Source: Dyadobacter subterraneus (GTDB lineage: Bacteria > Bacteroidota > Bacteroidia > Cytophagales > Spirosomataceae). From it: 64,000 bases of DNA. The DNA lies in assembly GCF_015221875.1 (NCBI RefSeq), contig NZ_JACYGY010000001.1, positions 1,054,001 through 1,118,000 on the forward strand, given 5' to 3'. A program made the translations under genes and the position numbers. Numbering within the stretch: the first letter of the stretch is position 1; every line of letters starts with the position of its first letter. Of the stretch, positions 44,845-54,170 are shown piece by piece. The notes under the pieces were generated by a model. It did no database searches. It saw only the letters and a program-made list of their open reading frames with translations, and was not told the DNA's origin.

Positions 44845-45771
44845 ATGTTTTTTTATAAAGCCTACGGATTAACCATATTCTCGGAAATTGAATTACCTGA
44901 ACTAAGCATTGCGGAGCCTTTAAGTTCCTGGGATTTACATATAAAATACGGAGCAATAACCTTTCCTAAATTAAAGAAGACCTCTATATACAGAAGGGGT
45001 ATTCGTGCACTCTTCGGAAAAAATAAAGATAATCTGGTTCTCCATTGGGAAGAAGTAGCAACTTTTGAAGCTATTGGAGGTAAAGAACTTGTGGTTTCTC
45101 CTTGGACAGATGACAAAAATCTAATCAGCTTATTTACTGTTAGTGAAGCACTTGGATTGATTTTATTTCAAAAGGGATATTTCTTATTGCATGCAAGTTC
45201 TGTCAAAGTTGGAGATGAGGCCTGGTGTTTTATGGGAAGCCCGGGTGCAGGTAAGTCAACCACGGCAGCAGCATTTATTAAAGCCGGCTGTCCTCTATTG
45301 AGTGATGATCTCACGGCCATAACATTTGATGCCAGTGGAAAACCTTATATAATTCCGGCCTATCCGCAACTAAAAATCTGGGAGAAAACCGTCAATGGAT
45401 TGGATTACAATCAATCAGATTTACAGCCGGTTAGTGAGGGAATTAATAAGTTTTCATATAAACCTGATGGTGTTTTTGATTTAAATCCTGTTCAGTTAGG
45501 TGCAATCTATTTTATACATAAAGCAAAAAACCGGGTAGCACTAGAGGAATTAAGCACTTTTGCTATTCCTATGGAGATGCTGAAAAACTTTCCTCTGCCA
45601 TTCAGTTTATTAACTGGTGAATCGATAAAGCAGCATTTTATTCAAAGTTTTAATTGTGCCAAATTTGCTAAAATATGGCGTAAGAGACGTCCGGATGGGT
45701 TTGAATTATTGGAAAAGTGGGTGCAGGAAAGTATTTCCTTAAATACAGCGGTACCTCATGATATCTCTTGA
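44845..45771 (+). CDS. HPr kinase/phosphorylase-like protein of lasso-cluster type
   Basis: The 308-residue protein has an N-terminal alpha/beta region and a HPrK-type P-loop kinase domain: LLHASSV (His116), Walker A GSPGAGKST (131-139), and LLSDDLTAI with the Asp154-Asp155 pair. Unlike true HPr kinase it lacks the normal N-terminal domain, and no ptsH gene is nearby. Homologues in lasso clusters, such as paeninodin-type ones, phosphorylate the C-terminal Ser of the precursor. The same role is inferred here, but no precursor is visible. The 3' end overlaps the next gene by 14 bases. Confidence 0.85.
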   Translation: MFFYKAYGLTIFSEIELPELSIAEPLSSWDLHIKYGAITFPKLKKTSIYRRGIRALFGKNKDNLVLHWEEVATFEAIGGKELVVSPWTDDKNLISLFTVSEALGLILFQKGYFLLHASSVKVGDEAWCFMGSPGAGKSTTAAAFIKAGCPLLSDDLTAITFDASGKPYIIPAYPQLKIWEKTVNGLDYNQSDLQPVSEGINKFSYKPDGVFDLNPVQLGAIYFIHKAKNRVALEELSTFAIPMEMLKNFPLPFSLLTGESIKQHFIQSFNCAKFAKIWRKRRPDGFELLEKWVQESISLNTAVPHDIS

Positions 45772-46912
45772 TCAAGTTTCGTCTCAACTTTTATTTTTGA
45801 TTAAGGCCAGCCTGAAAGGTGAGGTTGAAACAACAGGTTCTGGCAAATCCGGTGAATCAGTTGATTGGGGAAAACTTGTTGAACTGTCTCACTGGCATCA
45901 GGTGACTTGTTTGTTGTACGATCATTTGAGCTCAACTGACAATAAACAAATTTCTACGGGAGTTCTTGAAAAGTTAAAAGAACAAGGCACAAGCCAGGCT
46001 GTTTTTAATATGATTTTTCTTAAAAAATCGAATGAGTTAAACGCAGCGTTATCAACTGAAGGTGTGGAGGCTTTTTTAATGAAAGGTGCCTTGTGGGCCT
46101 GGATGCTTTATGAAAATCCCGGACTGCGTGAATTTGGTGATATTGATTTTTTCTTAAAGAAAGAACAAATACATGAAGGACTGGCTGTAATGGCCAAATA
46201 CGGATTTGAGCCCGATAACTACCGGAAATATTTATTGGAAAACGACAAAGTCGCCAAATTATATTTTAACACAGATTATCAGTTACCTTTGACTCCCGTA
46301 ACAACTAATATGTTGCAGTCTCTGGAAGTGCAATGGAATACCACTTATCCAAGATATCACTATTCTTTCAGCTGGGAAGAACTTTCCGAACAGCGAATTT
46401 CATTCGAAATTGCGGGCAGCTCTTTATCTGTGCCACGCATAGAAAATCAGCTCTTGATGATGATTATACATCATGCTGGCGTTGAACAGTGGGATAAATT
46501 GAAATTTGTCGCAGATCTGGTAAGGTTACTAAGAAAGTATGGTCAGCAACTGGATTGGAATTACGTCATCCTGAAAACGAAACAAAAGGGCTTTTATAAA
46601 TTGCTGCTGGAATCACTTGGACTTATTTATTTCCTGAGCGGAGAAAATTTTCTGAGGTTCTGTGGTGAAAATCTTGAAAAAAAGTATCCTTCTCAAAAAT
46701 TTTTAGAAAAGGTTTTGACGCATTGGGAGAACAAAAGGGAAAAACCAGTCACTAAATCCTGGCAGATCTTTTACTTCAACATGATATATAGAGACAGGCT
46801 AAGCGACAAACTTGCAATTTTGTTCAGCCACTTAGCCTATCTTTTGGAATGGAGATTAATTATTCCGAAAGCACGTTGGTATCGAAGACTTCCTAAACCA
46901 ACTTCAAATTAA
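45758..46912 (+). CDS. Nucleotidyltransferase family protein (lasso-cluster NT type)
   Basis: The 384-residue protein has the signature of the NTP_transf_5-type nucleotidyltransferases: FLMKGALWAWMLYENPGLR (about 107-124) followed by EFGDIDFFLK with catalytic acidic residues Asp128 and Asp130. Later segments (IIHHAGVEQWDKLKFVADLVRLL) also fit. Such genes sit beside kinase genes in paeninodin- and pseudomycoidin-like lasso clusters and modify the phosphorylated peptide. The start overlaps the kinase gene by 14 bases, and the stop overlaps the convergent epimerase by 20 bases. Confidence 0.85.
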   Translation: MISLDQVSSQLLFLIKASLKGEVETTGSGKSGESVDWGKLVELSHWHQVTCLLYDHLSSTDNKQISTGVLEKLKEQGTSQAVFNMIFLKKSNELNAALSTEGVEAFLMKGALWAWMLYENPGLREFGDIDFFLKKEQIHEGLAVMAKYGFEPDNYRKYLLENDKVAKLYFNTDYQLPLTPVTTNMLQSLEVQWNTTYPRYHYSFSWEELSEQRISFEIAGSSLSVPRIENQLLMMIIHHAGVEQWDKLKFVADLVRLLRKYGQQLDWNYVILKTKQKGFYKLLLESLGLIYFLSGENFLRFCGENLEKKYPSQKFLEKVLTHWENKREKPVTKSWQIFYFNMIYRDRLSDKLAILFSHLAYLLEWRLIIPKARWYRRLPKPTSN

Positions 46913-47837
46913 TTGTTCCTGTAATCGTATTTCCCGGCGCAAGAATATTTAATCCTTCTCCATTATTAAATGAATTGACATTAGCCGTTAATGGCTCGAT
47001 CGCTATGCAATCCCGTGCGGGCGGTGTGTATACTACCAGATAATTAAATTTCCCTTCACCAACTTCCTGTTCGATCTGCAAAGTCACATGTTGTCTTTCA
47101 GAAATCAATTCAGTTACGGCTTTATTTTCTTTACTATTGACAATAAAAGCATTGTCCAGCGCTTTTTTAAAGAGAGGCATAGCACCTTCTTCAATTAGGA
47201 ATGGAGCAGTATCGATAGGACTCATACGATTATCAAAAACCACAATGGTATCCGAGGGAATATTTATTTTCCATGCATCCACATCTTCATGTCCCAACAC
47301 GAAATAGGGGTGCCAGCCAAACATAACCGGACAAGGCTCAGAACCTACATTTTTTGCTTCATAGGTTAGTGAAAATACACCTGAGGCGTTCAATATATAC
47401 TTCACTGAAAAATCAACCGAAAAAGGATAACCTTCTTTTTCTCTCAGATTATAAGACAATTTGATATAAGCATGATCAGATTCGACAACTTGTTCTTCGA
47501 GTTTGAAAGCATGTTTACGAACTAACCCATGAATGGCATTTTCATTGTCATTTTGAGCAAGCTGGTAATCTTTTCCAAGAAAGTGATATTTCCCGTCCGG
47601 AATACGGCTGGCAAAAGGGAAAAGCAATTCTCCCGCACTTTTTGTGTCTTCTATTAGTTCACTCGGAGTTCCCGGCGTTTTCAGCAAAGAAAATAAGGTA
47701 TTGTCTTTTCTCAATGATAACTGTCTGGCAATTCCACCCAGTTCAGGAAGGATTGTACAGCGATTATTGGTAGCAGTTTCCTGAATTACATATTCGGTCA
47801 GCTCACCATATTGCTCTTTAAATATTTCGAATGACAT
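46893..47837 (-). CDS. Aldose 1-epimerase family protein (galactose mutarotase-like)
   Basis: The 314-residue protein has the galactose mutarotase-like beta-sandwich features NDNENAIHGLVR (about 96-107, with the His of the active site), GWHPYFVLG (about 175-183) and CIAIEPLTANVNSFN (active-site Glu). It interconverts the anomers of aldoses or sugar phosphates; the substrate is unknown. It overlaps the NT gene at the 3' end. A predicted promoter lies just upstream. Confidence 0.9.
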   Translation of the reverse strand: MSFEIFKEQYGELTEYVIQETATNNRCTILPELGGIARQLSLRKDNTLFSLLKTPGTPSELIEDTKSAGELLFPFASRIPDGKYHFLGKDYQLAQNDNENAIHGLVRKHAFKLEEQVVESDHAYIKLSYNLREKEGYPFSVDFSVKYILNASGVFSLTYEAKNVGSEPCPVMFGWHPYFVLGHEDVDAWKINIPSDTIVVFDNRMSPIDTAPFLIEEGAMPLFKKALDNAFIVNSKENKAVTELISERQHVTLQIEQEVGEGKFNYLVVYTPPARDCIAIEPLTANVNSFNNGEGLNILAPGNTITGTINLKLV

Positions 47838-47874
47838 AAAAGGTGCTCGTTTTTAGGATTGATATTAGATTGGG

Positions 47875-47882
47875 CAAATGTA
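47875..47882 (-). promoter_or_regulatory. Predicted -7 promoter box for the epimerase gene
   Basis: On the minus strand TACATTTG fits TAnnTTTG. It would start the transcript about 30 bases before ATG 47837, after the ftsH terminator. Confidence 0.45.
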
Positions 47883-47892
47883 CTCTAAAAAT

Positions 47893-47923
47893 AAAAACCG
47901 GACAGTTTTGCTGCCCGGTTTTT
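47893..47923 (-). terminator. Terminator after ftsH
   Basis: AAAAACCGGACAG (47893-47905) and CTGCCCGGTTTTT (47911-47923) form a 13-bp stem with one wobble (G-U on the minus strand) around a 5-base loop, with a T-run on the minus strand. It lies 21 bases after the ftsH stop. Confidence 0.85.
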
Positions 47924-47943
47924 ACTATTTATCTGTTCGAAAT

Positions 47944-50001
47944 TTATACAGCCGAAGAATCTTTATCTTCTGCAACCATTTCGCCTTTGTCTTTTTCAAG
48001 CGTTTGTTTTACTGCTTCTTCATGAATCGCAGCTTCTTCATTCGAGCGACGGTTGATATAAGCCTGATAGCTGGTCTCCTTTTCGTAAGGACGTTTGCCG
48101 ATCAGTTTTTCAAGATCACTTTGGAACAAGATTTCTTTTTCCAACAATTCCTGAGCAATCACTTCCAACGCGTCACGTCTTTCGCTCAACATATTTTTAA
48201 CAAACTGATAAGCTTGTTCAATCAACTTGCGAACTTCTTCATCAATTGCCTGTGACGTTGATTCAGAATAAGGTTTTGTAAAAGCGTAATCGCTTTGTTT
48301 CGAATCGTAATAAGATACATTACCGATACGATCGTTCATCCCGTACATCGTAACCATGCTGTATGCAACTTTCGTTACACGTTCAAGGTCACTCAATGCA
48401 CCGGTTGAAATCTTACCAAAAATAACATCTTCCGCAGCACGTCCGCCTAATGTCATACACATTTCGTCAAACAACTGCTCTGTACGATACAAATACTGTT
48501 CTCTCGGCAAATACTGTGCGTAACCTAATGCAGCAACACCACGAGGTACAATCGATACCTTAACCAATGGGTCAGCGTGTTCAAGGAACCAGCCTGCTAC
48601 TGCGTGACCAGCTTCATGGTAAGCAACAATTTGTTTCTCTTCGGGAGAGATCAATTTGTTTTTCTTTTCCAAACCACCAATTACACGATCCATTGCATCC
48701 TGGAAATCCTGCATTGTTACTTCTTCTCTGTCACGGCGGGCAGCAATAAGTGCGGCTTCGTTACAAACGTTGGCAATTTCAGCACCTGCAAAACCAGGAG
48801 TCTGCGCTGCCAGTTTTTGAATATCAACATCAACCGAAAGTTTCAAAGGTTTTAAATGCACTTTGAAAATCGCTTCACGGCCGATAACGTCTGGTTTATC
48901 AATTGAAATTTGTCTGTCAAAACGTCCCGGACGAAGTAAAGCCGGATCCAAAACGTCTGGACGGTTCGTTGCAGCTACGATAATAATTCCTGAATCGGTA
49001 GCAAAACCATCCATTTCGACAAGCAGTGAGTTCAATGTGTTTTCACGTTCGTCATTAGAACCTGGCATTGCACCACGCCCACGGGAACGACCAACCGCAT
49101 CAATCTCATCTATAAAGATAATGCAAGGCGCTTTTTCTTTTGCTTGTTTGAAAAGGTCACGAACACGAGCCGCACCTACACCAACAAACATTTCAACAAA
49201 GTCAGAACCTGACAAAGAGAAGAAAGGAACACCAGCTTCACCGGCAACTGCTTTTGCAAGCAAAGTTTTACCAGTACCCGGAGGGCCTACAAGAAGTGCA
49301 CCTTTTGGAATTTTCGCACCGAGTTTTTTGAATTTATCAGGAAACTGAAGGTATTCAACTATTTCCTTGATCTCTTCTTTCGCTTCATCCAGACCGGCAA
49401 CATCGTTAAAAGTAATTTTAACTTTGTTTTCAGCGTCAAAAAGTGTTGCACGGGAACGGCCGATATTAAATATCTGACCACCAGGACCAACACCACCTGA
49501 CATTCTGCCAAGGATGAAATACATTACCAGAATCATGATAATGAAAAAGCCCCAGGTTCCAAGGAAACTGGTCCAGTCATTACGTGTGTCTACAACAAGC
49601 TCAATCTTATCATCATCAGGTACTTTTTCCTGAATCTTGTCGAGATCTTTTTTAAATGTTTCCGCCGACGTTACCTGAAACTGATAATGAGAAACTGGTT
49701 CTCCTCCGAAATAATTACCACCATTTTCAGTAGTAAGCACTTTATATTTATCAAGCTTCAGCGCTTCTGGCTTCAATGTTACTTCAACTGACTTGTCATT
49801 TACTATTGTGACGCGTTGAACCTCCTTGTCAGCAACCATTTTCTCAAAACGTTTCTGAGTCGTTTCACGAATTGTTGATGTTCTGTTAAGGTAAGTTATC
49901 CCCAAAATAGTAGCAATCAAAGCAGCTATGATCCATCCCTGATACCCTTTCTGCGGACTTTTAGGATTTAGTGGACCTCTTTTGTTATCGTTATCAGACA
50001 T
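47944..50001 (-). CDS. ftsH: ATP-dependent zinc metalloprotease FtsH
   Basis: The 685-residue membrane protease has two membrane helices (about 21-40 and 144-163), an AAA domain with Walker A GPPGTGKT (239-246), Walker [12 protein letters not shown] and the SRH arginines in [10 protein letters not shown], and a zinc site HEAGH (462-466). It degrades membrane and some soluble proteins. A poorly conserved acidic tail ends the protein. rsfS lies 72 bases upstream on the same strand. Confidence 0.97.
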   Translation of the reverse strand: MSDNDNKRGPLNPKSPQKGYQGWIIAALIATILGITYLNRTSTIRETTQKRFEKMVADKEVQRVTIVNDKSVEVTLKPEALKLDKYKVLTTENGGNYFGGEPVSHYQFQVTSAETFKKDLDKIQEKVPDDDKIELVVDTRNDWTSFLGTWGFFIIMILVMYFILGRMSGGVGPGGQIFNIGRSRATLFDAENKVKITFNDVAGLDEAKEEIKEIVEYLQFPDKFKKLGAKIPKGALLVGPPGTGKTLLAKAVAGEAGVPFFSLSGSDFVEMFVGVGAARVRDLFKQAKEKAPCIIFIDEIDAVGRSRGRGAMPGSNDERENTLNSLLVEMDGFATDSGIIIVAATNRPDVLDPALLRPGRFDRQISIDKPDVIGREAIFKVHLKPLKLSVDVDIQKLAAQTPGFAGAEIANVCNEAALIAARRDREEVTMQDFQDAMDRVIGGLEKKNKLISPEEKQIVAYHEAGHAVAGWFLEHADPLVKVSIVPRGVAALGYAQYLPREQYLYRTEQLFDEMCMTLGGRAAEDVIFGKISTGALSDLERVTKVAYSMVTMYGMNDRIGNVSYYDSKQSDYAFTKPYSESTSQAIDEEVRKLIEQAYQFVKNMLSERRDALEVIAQELLEKEILFQSDLEKLIGKRPYEKETSYQAYINRRSNEEAAIHEEAVKQTLEKDKGEMVAEDKDSSAV

Positions 50002-50073
50002 TCTTTATAATAATTAAGAGGAAATTTAATAAACAACATTTCGCATCTGATGAATGTTCATCCGCTACGATAT

Positions 50074-50457
50074 TTACAGGACGGAATCTTCAAAGTGCGT
50101 TACAACCGCATCACCCCAAAGCTCTTCCAAATCATAGTGTTTACGACGTTCTTTATTAAAAATGTGAGCCACTACATCCACATAGTCAATTAATATCCAC
50201 TCTCCATTGGCTTTTCCTTCTTTTTGCCAGGGGTCGGTTTTTGATATTTTGTAAACTTCGTCTTCCACCGAATTGGCCAAAGCATCTATTTGAGTATCGG
50301 AATTACCCGAGCAAATTACAAAAAAATCTGTTATTGAATTTTTTACTTTTCTAAGATCAAGGATTGTTATATCCTCACCTTTCTTTTCTGACATTCCTTT
50401 AGCTATAAGCTCGGATAAATCTTTTGATGATAGTTCTTTATTTTTGCGTTGTTTCAT
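50074..50457 (-). CDS. rsfS: Ribosomal silencing factor
   Basis: The 127-residue protein (DUF143/Iojap family) binds ribosomal protein L14 and blocks joining of the subunits in poor conditions. Motifs are DITILDLRK, DFFVICSGNSDTQIDALANSVEDEV and GEWILIDYVDVVAHIFNKERRKHYDLEELWGDA. The gene is divergent from birA, with 47 bases between. Confidence 0.95.
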   Translation of the reverse strand: MKQRKNKELSSKDLSELIAKGMSEKKGEDITILDLRKVKNSITDFFVICSGNSDTQIDALANSVEDEVYKISKTDPWQKEGKANGEWILIDYVDVVAHIFNKERRKHYDLEELWGDAVVTHFEDSVL

Positions 50458-50504
50458 GCGTAGTTGATTCCCATTTCTATAAACCCTAAAGTAAAGTAAA
50501 AAAA

Positions 50505-51272
50505 TTGTACAACTCTATATACGATACCTTAATTATAGGTAAAAAAGTTATTTATCTGCCAAGTTGTCATTCAACAAACGACATAGCGGCTGAATTAGTA
50601 CGTAGCGGTGTAAGTATGGAGGGAGCTGTTGTCATTACTGACGACCAGACAAAAGGCCGTGGACAAAGAGGTACAACCTGGGTAACCCAGCCTCGGATGA
50701 ACCTTACCATGTCTGTCATCCTAACCCCGACTTTTTTACCAATTCAGGAACAATTTCTGATAAGTCAGGCCATGGCTCTGGGCATATCGTCATATCTTAG
50801 CAACTATTCTGATAAAGTTAAGATAAAGTGGCCAAACGACATATATCTGGGTGATAAAAAAATATGCGGGACATTGATTGAAAATAATATTCAGGGATCC
50901 CGCCTGGCAAGTTCAGTTGTGGGAATGGGTATCAATATTAATCAAACCGAATTTTCAAATCCCCGGGCGACTTCGCTGGCTAAGGAAAGCGGACAGGACT
51001 TTTTTCTGCCTGATGAGTTTTATCAATTAATTCATCACCTCGACGCATGGTATTTAAAACTGAAATCAATAAAAAATAATCAGGAAATCCGGCAGGCGTA
51101 TCTTGATAATTTATTTGGTTATAAACAGTTATGCCTGTTTCGATACCAGAACGAGGTTTTGTCCGGCACGGTAACAGGCATAACTGATTTTGGAAAATTA
51201 TGTGTCAAATTTGAGAATCAGCCTGAAATTAAAGAACTGGATCTCAAAGAAGTTGAATGGATATGGGATTAG
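50505..51272 (+). CDS. birA: Biotin--[acetyl-CoA-carboxylase] ligase
   Basis: The 255-residue protein has the class I ligase domain without the N-terminal DNA-binding domain of E. coli BirA, so it does not repress transcription. Motifs are SCHSTNDIAAELV, TKGRGQRGTTW (biotinyl-AMP loop) and KIKWPNDIYLGDKKICG with the catalytic Lys. It attaches biotin to BCCP. No ATG fits; the start is TTG 50505. It overlaps the TMEM220-type gene end by 4 bases. Confidence 0.93.
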   Translation: MYNSIYDTLIIGKKVIYLPSCHSTNDIAAELVRSGVSMEGAVVITDDQTKGRGQRGTTWVTQPRMNLTMSVILTPTFLPIQEQFLISQAMALGISSYLSNYSDKVKIKWPNDIYLGDKKICGTLIENNIQGSRLASSVVGMGININQTEFSNPRATSLAKESGQDFFLPDEFYQLIHHLDAWYLKLKSIKNNQEIRQAYLDNLFGYKQLCLFRYQNEVLSGTVTGITDFGKLCVKFENQPEIKELDLKEVEWIWD

Positions 51273-51616
51273 TCTTCAATTTTTGGAATGCCCCATTTTC
51301 CTAACACGACCATCGCAAGGCAGCAAATTAACAATCCAAGCGATTCGCGCGCTTCTTCAATATTGATACTTCTCATTTTTGCTTCGCCCCAGAAAATTCC
51401 TTCGAAATGAGGAGGCCACTGGAAAATTGAAGCTATCAGATATCCCGCTGCCAGTCCGTAATATACCCAGGAAGGCCAGAGGTTGTTAAAACTCATGTAG
51501 CAGGCCAAGGCTGCGGCACTGTATGTAAAGATCCAGATTGTAGCATCCGGGTCGTTAAACTGGAAATATGCGAAAAGCATAAAAAGCGATCCGAATATTA
51601 TTTTGAAAAATTTCAT
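51269..51616 (-). CDS. Transmembrane 220 family protein
   Basis: The 115-residue protein has four predicted helices. The N-terminal FAYFQFNDPDATIWIFTY with the NDPD motif (about 21-25) identifies the TMEM220-like family. Function is unknown. The stop overlaps the convergent birA gene. Confidence 0.9.
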   Translation of the reverse strand: MKFFKIIFGSLFMLFAYFQFNDPDATIWIFTYSAAALACYMSFNNLWPSWVYYGLAAGYLIASIFQWPPHFEGIFWGEAKMRSINIEEARESLGLLICCLAMVVLGKWGIPKIED

Positions 51617-51698
51617 GATGATATAGTTAGTGGGTTTTACTGCTTTATATAAAGATTAAATAACGTTTTTATTACTTTTTTAAGCAATAAGATTTTTG

Positions 51699-52400
51699 TC
51701 ATTTACAAAACTGACTGATCGCAGCTGTTGCATCTTCATATCCCAAATTCTGTGCCTGTTTCAGGCTGCTGCATCCCAGGTCTTTTTCGCCGTCGTACCA
51801 TTCTGCCAAACCTAGTCCGTAAAACGCTTTTCCATATTGTGAATCCAGTTTTACAGTTTGACGAAAGGCGAGCGTGGCTTTTTTGAAATCATTCTGGCGA
51901 TAATAGGTATTCCCCAAATTGTACCAGGCCATTTTATTTTCCTGGTCAAGTTCTGTTGCTTTTTCAAAATCTTTAATGGCAGGTTCCAGTTTGTCAAGAA
52001 TCACGTACAACTGGCCTCTGTTTAAAAAAACATCCGAAGTATCAGGAGCCAAAGTGGCCGCCTTGTTATAATCTGTCAATGCTGAGTCAAGATGATTGTC
52101 ACTTGTGTATAAAAGCGCGCGATTGAAATAAGGACGATAAGATGCGGGCTGTATTTTTATGGCCTGATTAAAATCCATCAGGGCGCTTGGATATTCTTTC
52201 ATTTCATAATAAGCCACGCCGCGGGTATTTAAAGCTTCAGCGTTGGAAGTATTTTTTTCTATGGCTTTATTGAGGTATTCGATGGCTTCTTTGTTTTTGC
52301 CTTCTTTCATCAATTGTTTGCCTTTTTGGAGGAAAGCATCAGAAGAATTGGAGCAGGAATTAAGGAAAACTAAAAAAAATAAAAAAAATATTCGGTACAT
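51699..52400 (-). CDS. TPR repeat lipoprotein
   Basis: From ATG 52400 the protein has 233 residues (GTG 52406 adds two). The signal ends in the lipobox FLNSC (Cys near 16). About five to six TPR units follow, with phrases such as EAIEYLNKAIEKN, SALMDFNQAIKIQPA, SALTDYNKAATLAPD, PAIKDFEKATELDQ and KATLAFRQTVKLDSQ. It is probably a periplasmic scaffold protein anchored in a membrane; partners are unknown. A predicted promoter lies 27-34 bases upstream. Confidence 0.9.
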   Translation of the reverse strand: MYRIFFLFFLVFLNSCSNSSDAFLQKGKQLMKEGKNKEAIEYLNKAIEKNTSNAEALNTRGVAYYEMKEYPSALMDFNQAIKIQPASYRPYFNRALLYTSDNHLDSALTDYNKAATLAPDTSDVFLNRGQLYVILDKLEPAIKDFEKATELDQENKMAWYNLGNTYYRQNDFKKATLAFRQTVKLDSQYGKAFYGLGLAEWYDGEKDLGCSSLKQAQNLGYEDATAAISQFCK

Positions 52401-52426
52401 AATCACTCATTTATAGTTGGTTCGCA

Positions 52427-52434
52427 CAAAAGTA
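52427..52434 (-). promoter_or_regulatory. Predicted -7 promoter box for the TPR lipoprotein gene
   Basis: On the minus strand TACTTTTG fits TAnnTTTG. The transcript would start about 20 bases before ATG 52400. It faces the SRP RNA promoter on the other strand. Confidence 0.45.
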
Positions 52435-52481
52435 AGAGGAAACGTTAAATGAATGTTTTCTTTTTGTCAATAAAATGTCTT

Positions 52482-52489
52482 TATCTTTG
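52482..52489 (+). promoter_or_regulatory. Predicted -7 promoter box for the SRP RNA
   Basis: TATCTTTG fits TAnnTTTG exactly and lies 4 bases before the predicted 5' end of the RNA at about 52494. A T-rich TTTTTG at 52461-52466 is upstream, at a shorter spacing than usual. Confidence 0.55.
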
Positions 52490-52493
52490 CAAC

Positions 52494-52584
52494 GGCAAAT
52501 CGGAACTACCAGCTCCTTCCGAATCCCCCAGGTCCTGACGGAAGCAAGGGTAGGTGGTTGATGCGGTGAGATTCTCGGTTTGCC
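52494..52584 (+). ncRNA. ffs: Signal recognition particle RNA (4.5S-type)
   Basis: About 91 bases. The conserved Ffh-binding hairpin is seen at about 52524-52552: CCCAGGTCC, a GGAAGCA tetraloop region, then AGGGTAG. The ends pair: GGCAAATCG (52494-52502) with the CGGTTTGCC that ends at 52584, followed directly by a T-run (52585-52591) that acts as terminator. The RNA is part of the particle that targets membrane and secreted proteins co-translationally. It lies between the TPR lipoprotein gene (opposite strand) and fsa. The 5' end is estimated from pairing. Confidence 0.93.
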
Positions 52585-52622
52585 TTTTTTTATGCCCTTT
52601 CCAATCACTTCCACAACTTTTT

Positions 52623-52652
52623 TTTGCTTTTAGTAATGGTTTCCTACTTTTG
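52623..52652 (+). promoter_or_regulatory. Predicted promoter of fsa
   Basis: TTTG (52623-52626) and TACTTTTG (52645-52652) match the -33 and -7 boxes of Bacteroidota promoters with 18 bases between. The transcript would start about 25 bases before ATG 52682. Confidence 0.55.
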
Positions 52653-52681
52653 TAGGACAATTAAACTATTCAATTTTTGAT

Positions 52682-53338
52682 ATGAAATTTTTTATTGATA
52701 CTGCCAATCTAAAAGAAATTAAAGAAGCTCAGGCCTTAGGCGTACTTGATGGTGTTACAACAAATCCGTCACTTATGGCAAAAGAAGGAATTACAGGTAA
52801 GGATAATATCATGAGACACTACAAGGCGATCTGTGATATTGTTGACGGAGATGTAAGTGCGGAAGTGATTTCTGTTGATTTGGAGGGTATGATTCGTGAA
52901 GGTGAAGAATTGATCGAGATTGATGATAAAATTGTTGTAAAGATTCCAATGATCAAAGAAGGTGTAAAGGCTTTGAAATATTTTTCTAGCAAAGGTATCC
53001 GTACCAACTGTACACTTATTTTCTCGGCCGGACAGGCGTTGATCGCTGCAAAAGCAGGTGCAACTTATGTTTCTCCGTTTATTGGCCGTCTTGACGATAT
53101 TTCTACGGATGGAATTGGTTTGATCGAACAGATCATCACAATCTATCGTAATTATGGATACGAAACTCAGGTTTTAGCAGCATCAGTTCGTCACCCGATG
53201 CACATTATTCAGTGTGCAGAAGTTGGAGCAGATGTTATGACAGGACCTTTGAGCGCGATGGAAGCATTGATGAAACATCCGCTTACGGATATCGGGCTTG
53301 AAAAATTCCTTGCTGATTACAACAAAGGAAACGCTTAA
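52682..53338 (+). CDS. fsa: Fructose-6-phosphate aldolase / transaldolase-like protein
   Basis: The 218-residue protein belongs to the small transaldolase/FSA class. [11 protein letters not shown] (1-11), [14 protein letters not shown] (23-36), the Schiff-base Lys87 in KIVVKIPMI, and [14 protein letters not shown] are visible. Such enzymes either split fructose-6-phosphate or act as true transaldolases in the pentose phosphate pathway; the sequence does not decide this. The gene has its own promoter and terminator. Confidence 0.93.
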   Translation: MKFFIDTANLKEIKEAQALGVLDGVTTNPSLMAKEGITGKDNIMRHYKAICDIVDGDVSAEVISVDLEGMIREGEELIEIDDKIVVKIPMIKEGVKALKYFSSKGIRTNCTLIFSAGQALIAAKAGATYVSPFIGRLDDISTDGIGLIEQIITIYRNYGYETQVLAASVRHPMHIIQCAEVGADVMTGPLSAMEALMKHPLTDIGLEKFLADYNKGNA

Positions 53339-53352
53339 TAAGAACTAATTTT

Positions 53353-53392
53353 AAAAGGTCAGATATTTAGATTTCTAAATATTTGACCTTTT
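53353..53392 (+). terminator. Terminator after fsa
   Basis: An 18-bp stem, AAAAGGTCAGATATTTAG (53353-53370) with CTAAATATTTGACCTTTT (53375-53392), has one wobble and a 4-base loop. It ends in T residues just after the fsa stop. Confidence 0.8.
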
Positions 53393-53422
53393 CCCACATA
53401 TGATTGTCTCCATTCATCCATT

Positions 53423-54100
53423 ATGACTGATACCACAGAGCCTATTGTAGTACTGGAACGAGCTGATATTTATCAGGGCGACCGGCCTGTTTTGAATGAT
53501 GTCCATTTTGAGATAAAAAATGGAGAGTTTGTATATCTGATCGGACGTACCGGAAGCGGAAAAAGTTCGCTCATGAAAACGCTTTATGGCGATTTGTGGC
53601 TGCATACAGGTTCTGCCAAAGTAGTTGGTTATGAATTGCATAATATCAAAAGAGCCGATATTCCTTTTCTAAGGCGTAAAATTGGCATTGTATTCCAGGA
53701 TTTTCAATTGCTTTCTGATCGTTCTGTGGAGGATAATCTTTCGTTTGTACTTCGAGCAACGGGTTGGGAGCAGCAATCAAAAATTTCAAAACGCATCGCA
53801 GAAGTTTTGATGCAGGTTGGCTTGGGAACTTCTCAGAAAAAAATGCCACATCAGCTTTCAGGCGGCGAGCAGCAGCGTGTCGTAATTGCCCGTGCTATGC
53901 TGAATGAACCGAGAATCCTGATTGCAGATGAACCAACAGGAAATCTGGATCCGGAAGTAGGGGACCAGATTATGCAGGTTTTCAAAACAATCAATAATGC
54001 GGGAACAGCCATTTTGATGGCAACCCACAATTACGAATTCCTAAAAAAATTCCCTGCAAGAACCATTAAATGTGAAAATGGTAGTGTGACAGAAGGATAA
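53423..54100 (+). CDS. ftsE: FtsE-like ABC transporter ATP-binding protein
   Basis: The 225-residue ATPase has Walker [10 protein letters not shown] (about 40-48), a Q-loop [16 protein letters not shown] typical of FtsE, the signature LSGGEQQR and Walker [13 protein letters not shown], then the His switch in ATHNYEF. FtsE with membrane partner FtsX controls peptidoglycan hydrolases at division. No ftsX gene lies beside it, so the partner must be encoded elsewhere. A long palindromic terminator follows. Confidence 0.9.
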   Translation: MTDTTEPIVVLERADIYQGDRPVLNDVHFEIKNGEFVYLIGRTGSGKSSLMKTLYGDLWLHTGSAKVVGYELHNIKRADIPFLRRKIGIVFQDFQLLSDRSVEDNLSFVLRATGWEQQSKISKRIAEVLMQVGLGTSQKKMPHQLSGGEQQRVVIARAMLNEPRILIADEPTGNLDPEVGDQIMQVFKTINNAGTAILMATHNYEFLKKFPARTIKCENGSVTEG

Positions 54101-54113
54101 AATATTTAGTTAT

Positions 54114-54157
54114 AAAAAATGAGGGCTGAGAAATTAATTTCTCAGCCCTCATTTTTT
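54114..54157. terminator. Bidirectional terminator between ftsE and porX
   Basis: A perfect 44-base palindrome: the 22 bases at 54114-54135 pair with 54136-54157 (allowing a small loop). The A and T runs on both sides make it act in both directions between the convergent genes. Confidence 0.9.
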
Positions 54158-54170
54158 ACATAATCCGAAA

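Noticed and set aside
48863..49348. 161-residue plus-strand frame rich in Ser, Pro and Arg
   Set aside because: It is a mirror frame of ftsH over the AAA domain, with low-complexity composition typical of an antisense shadow.
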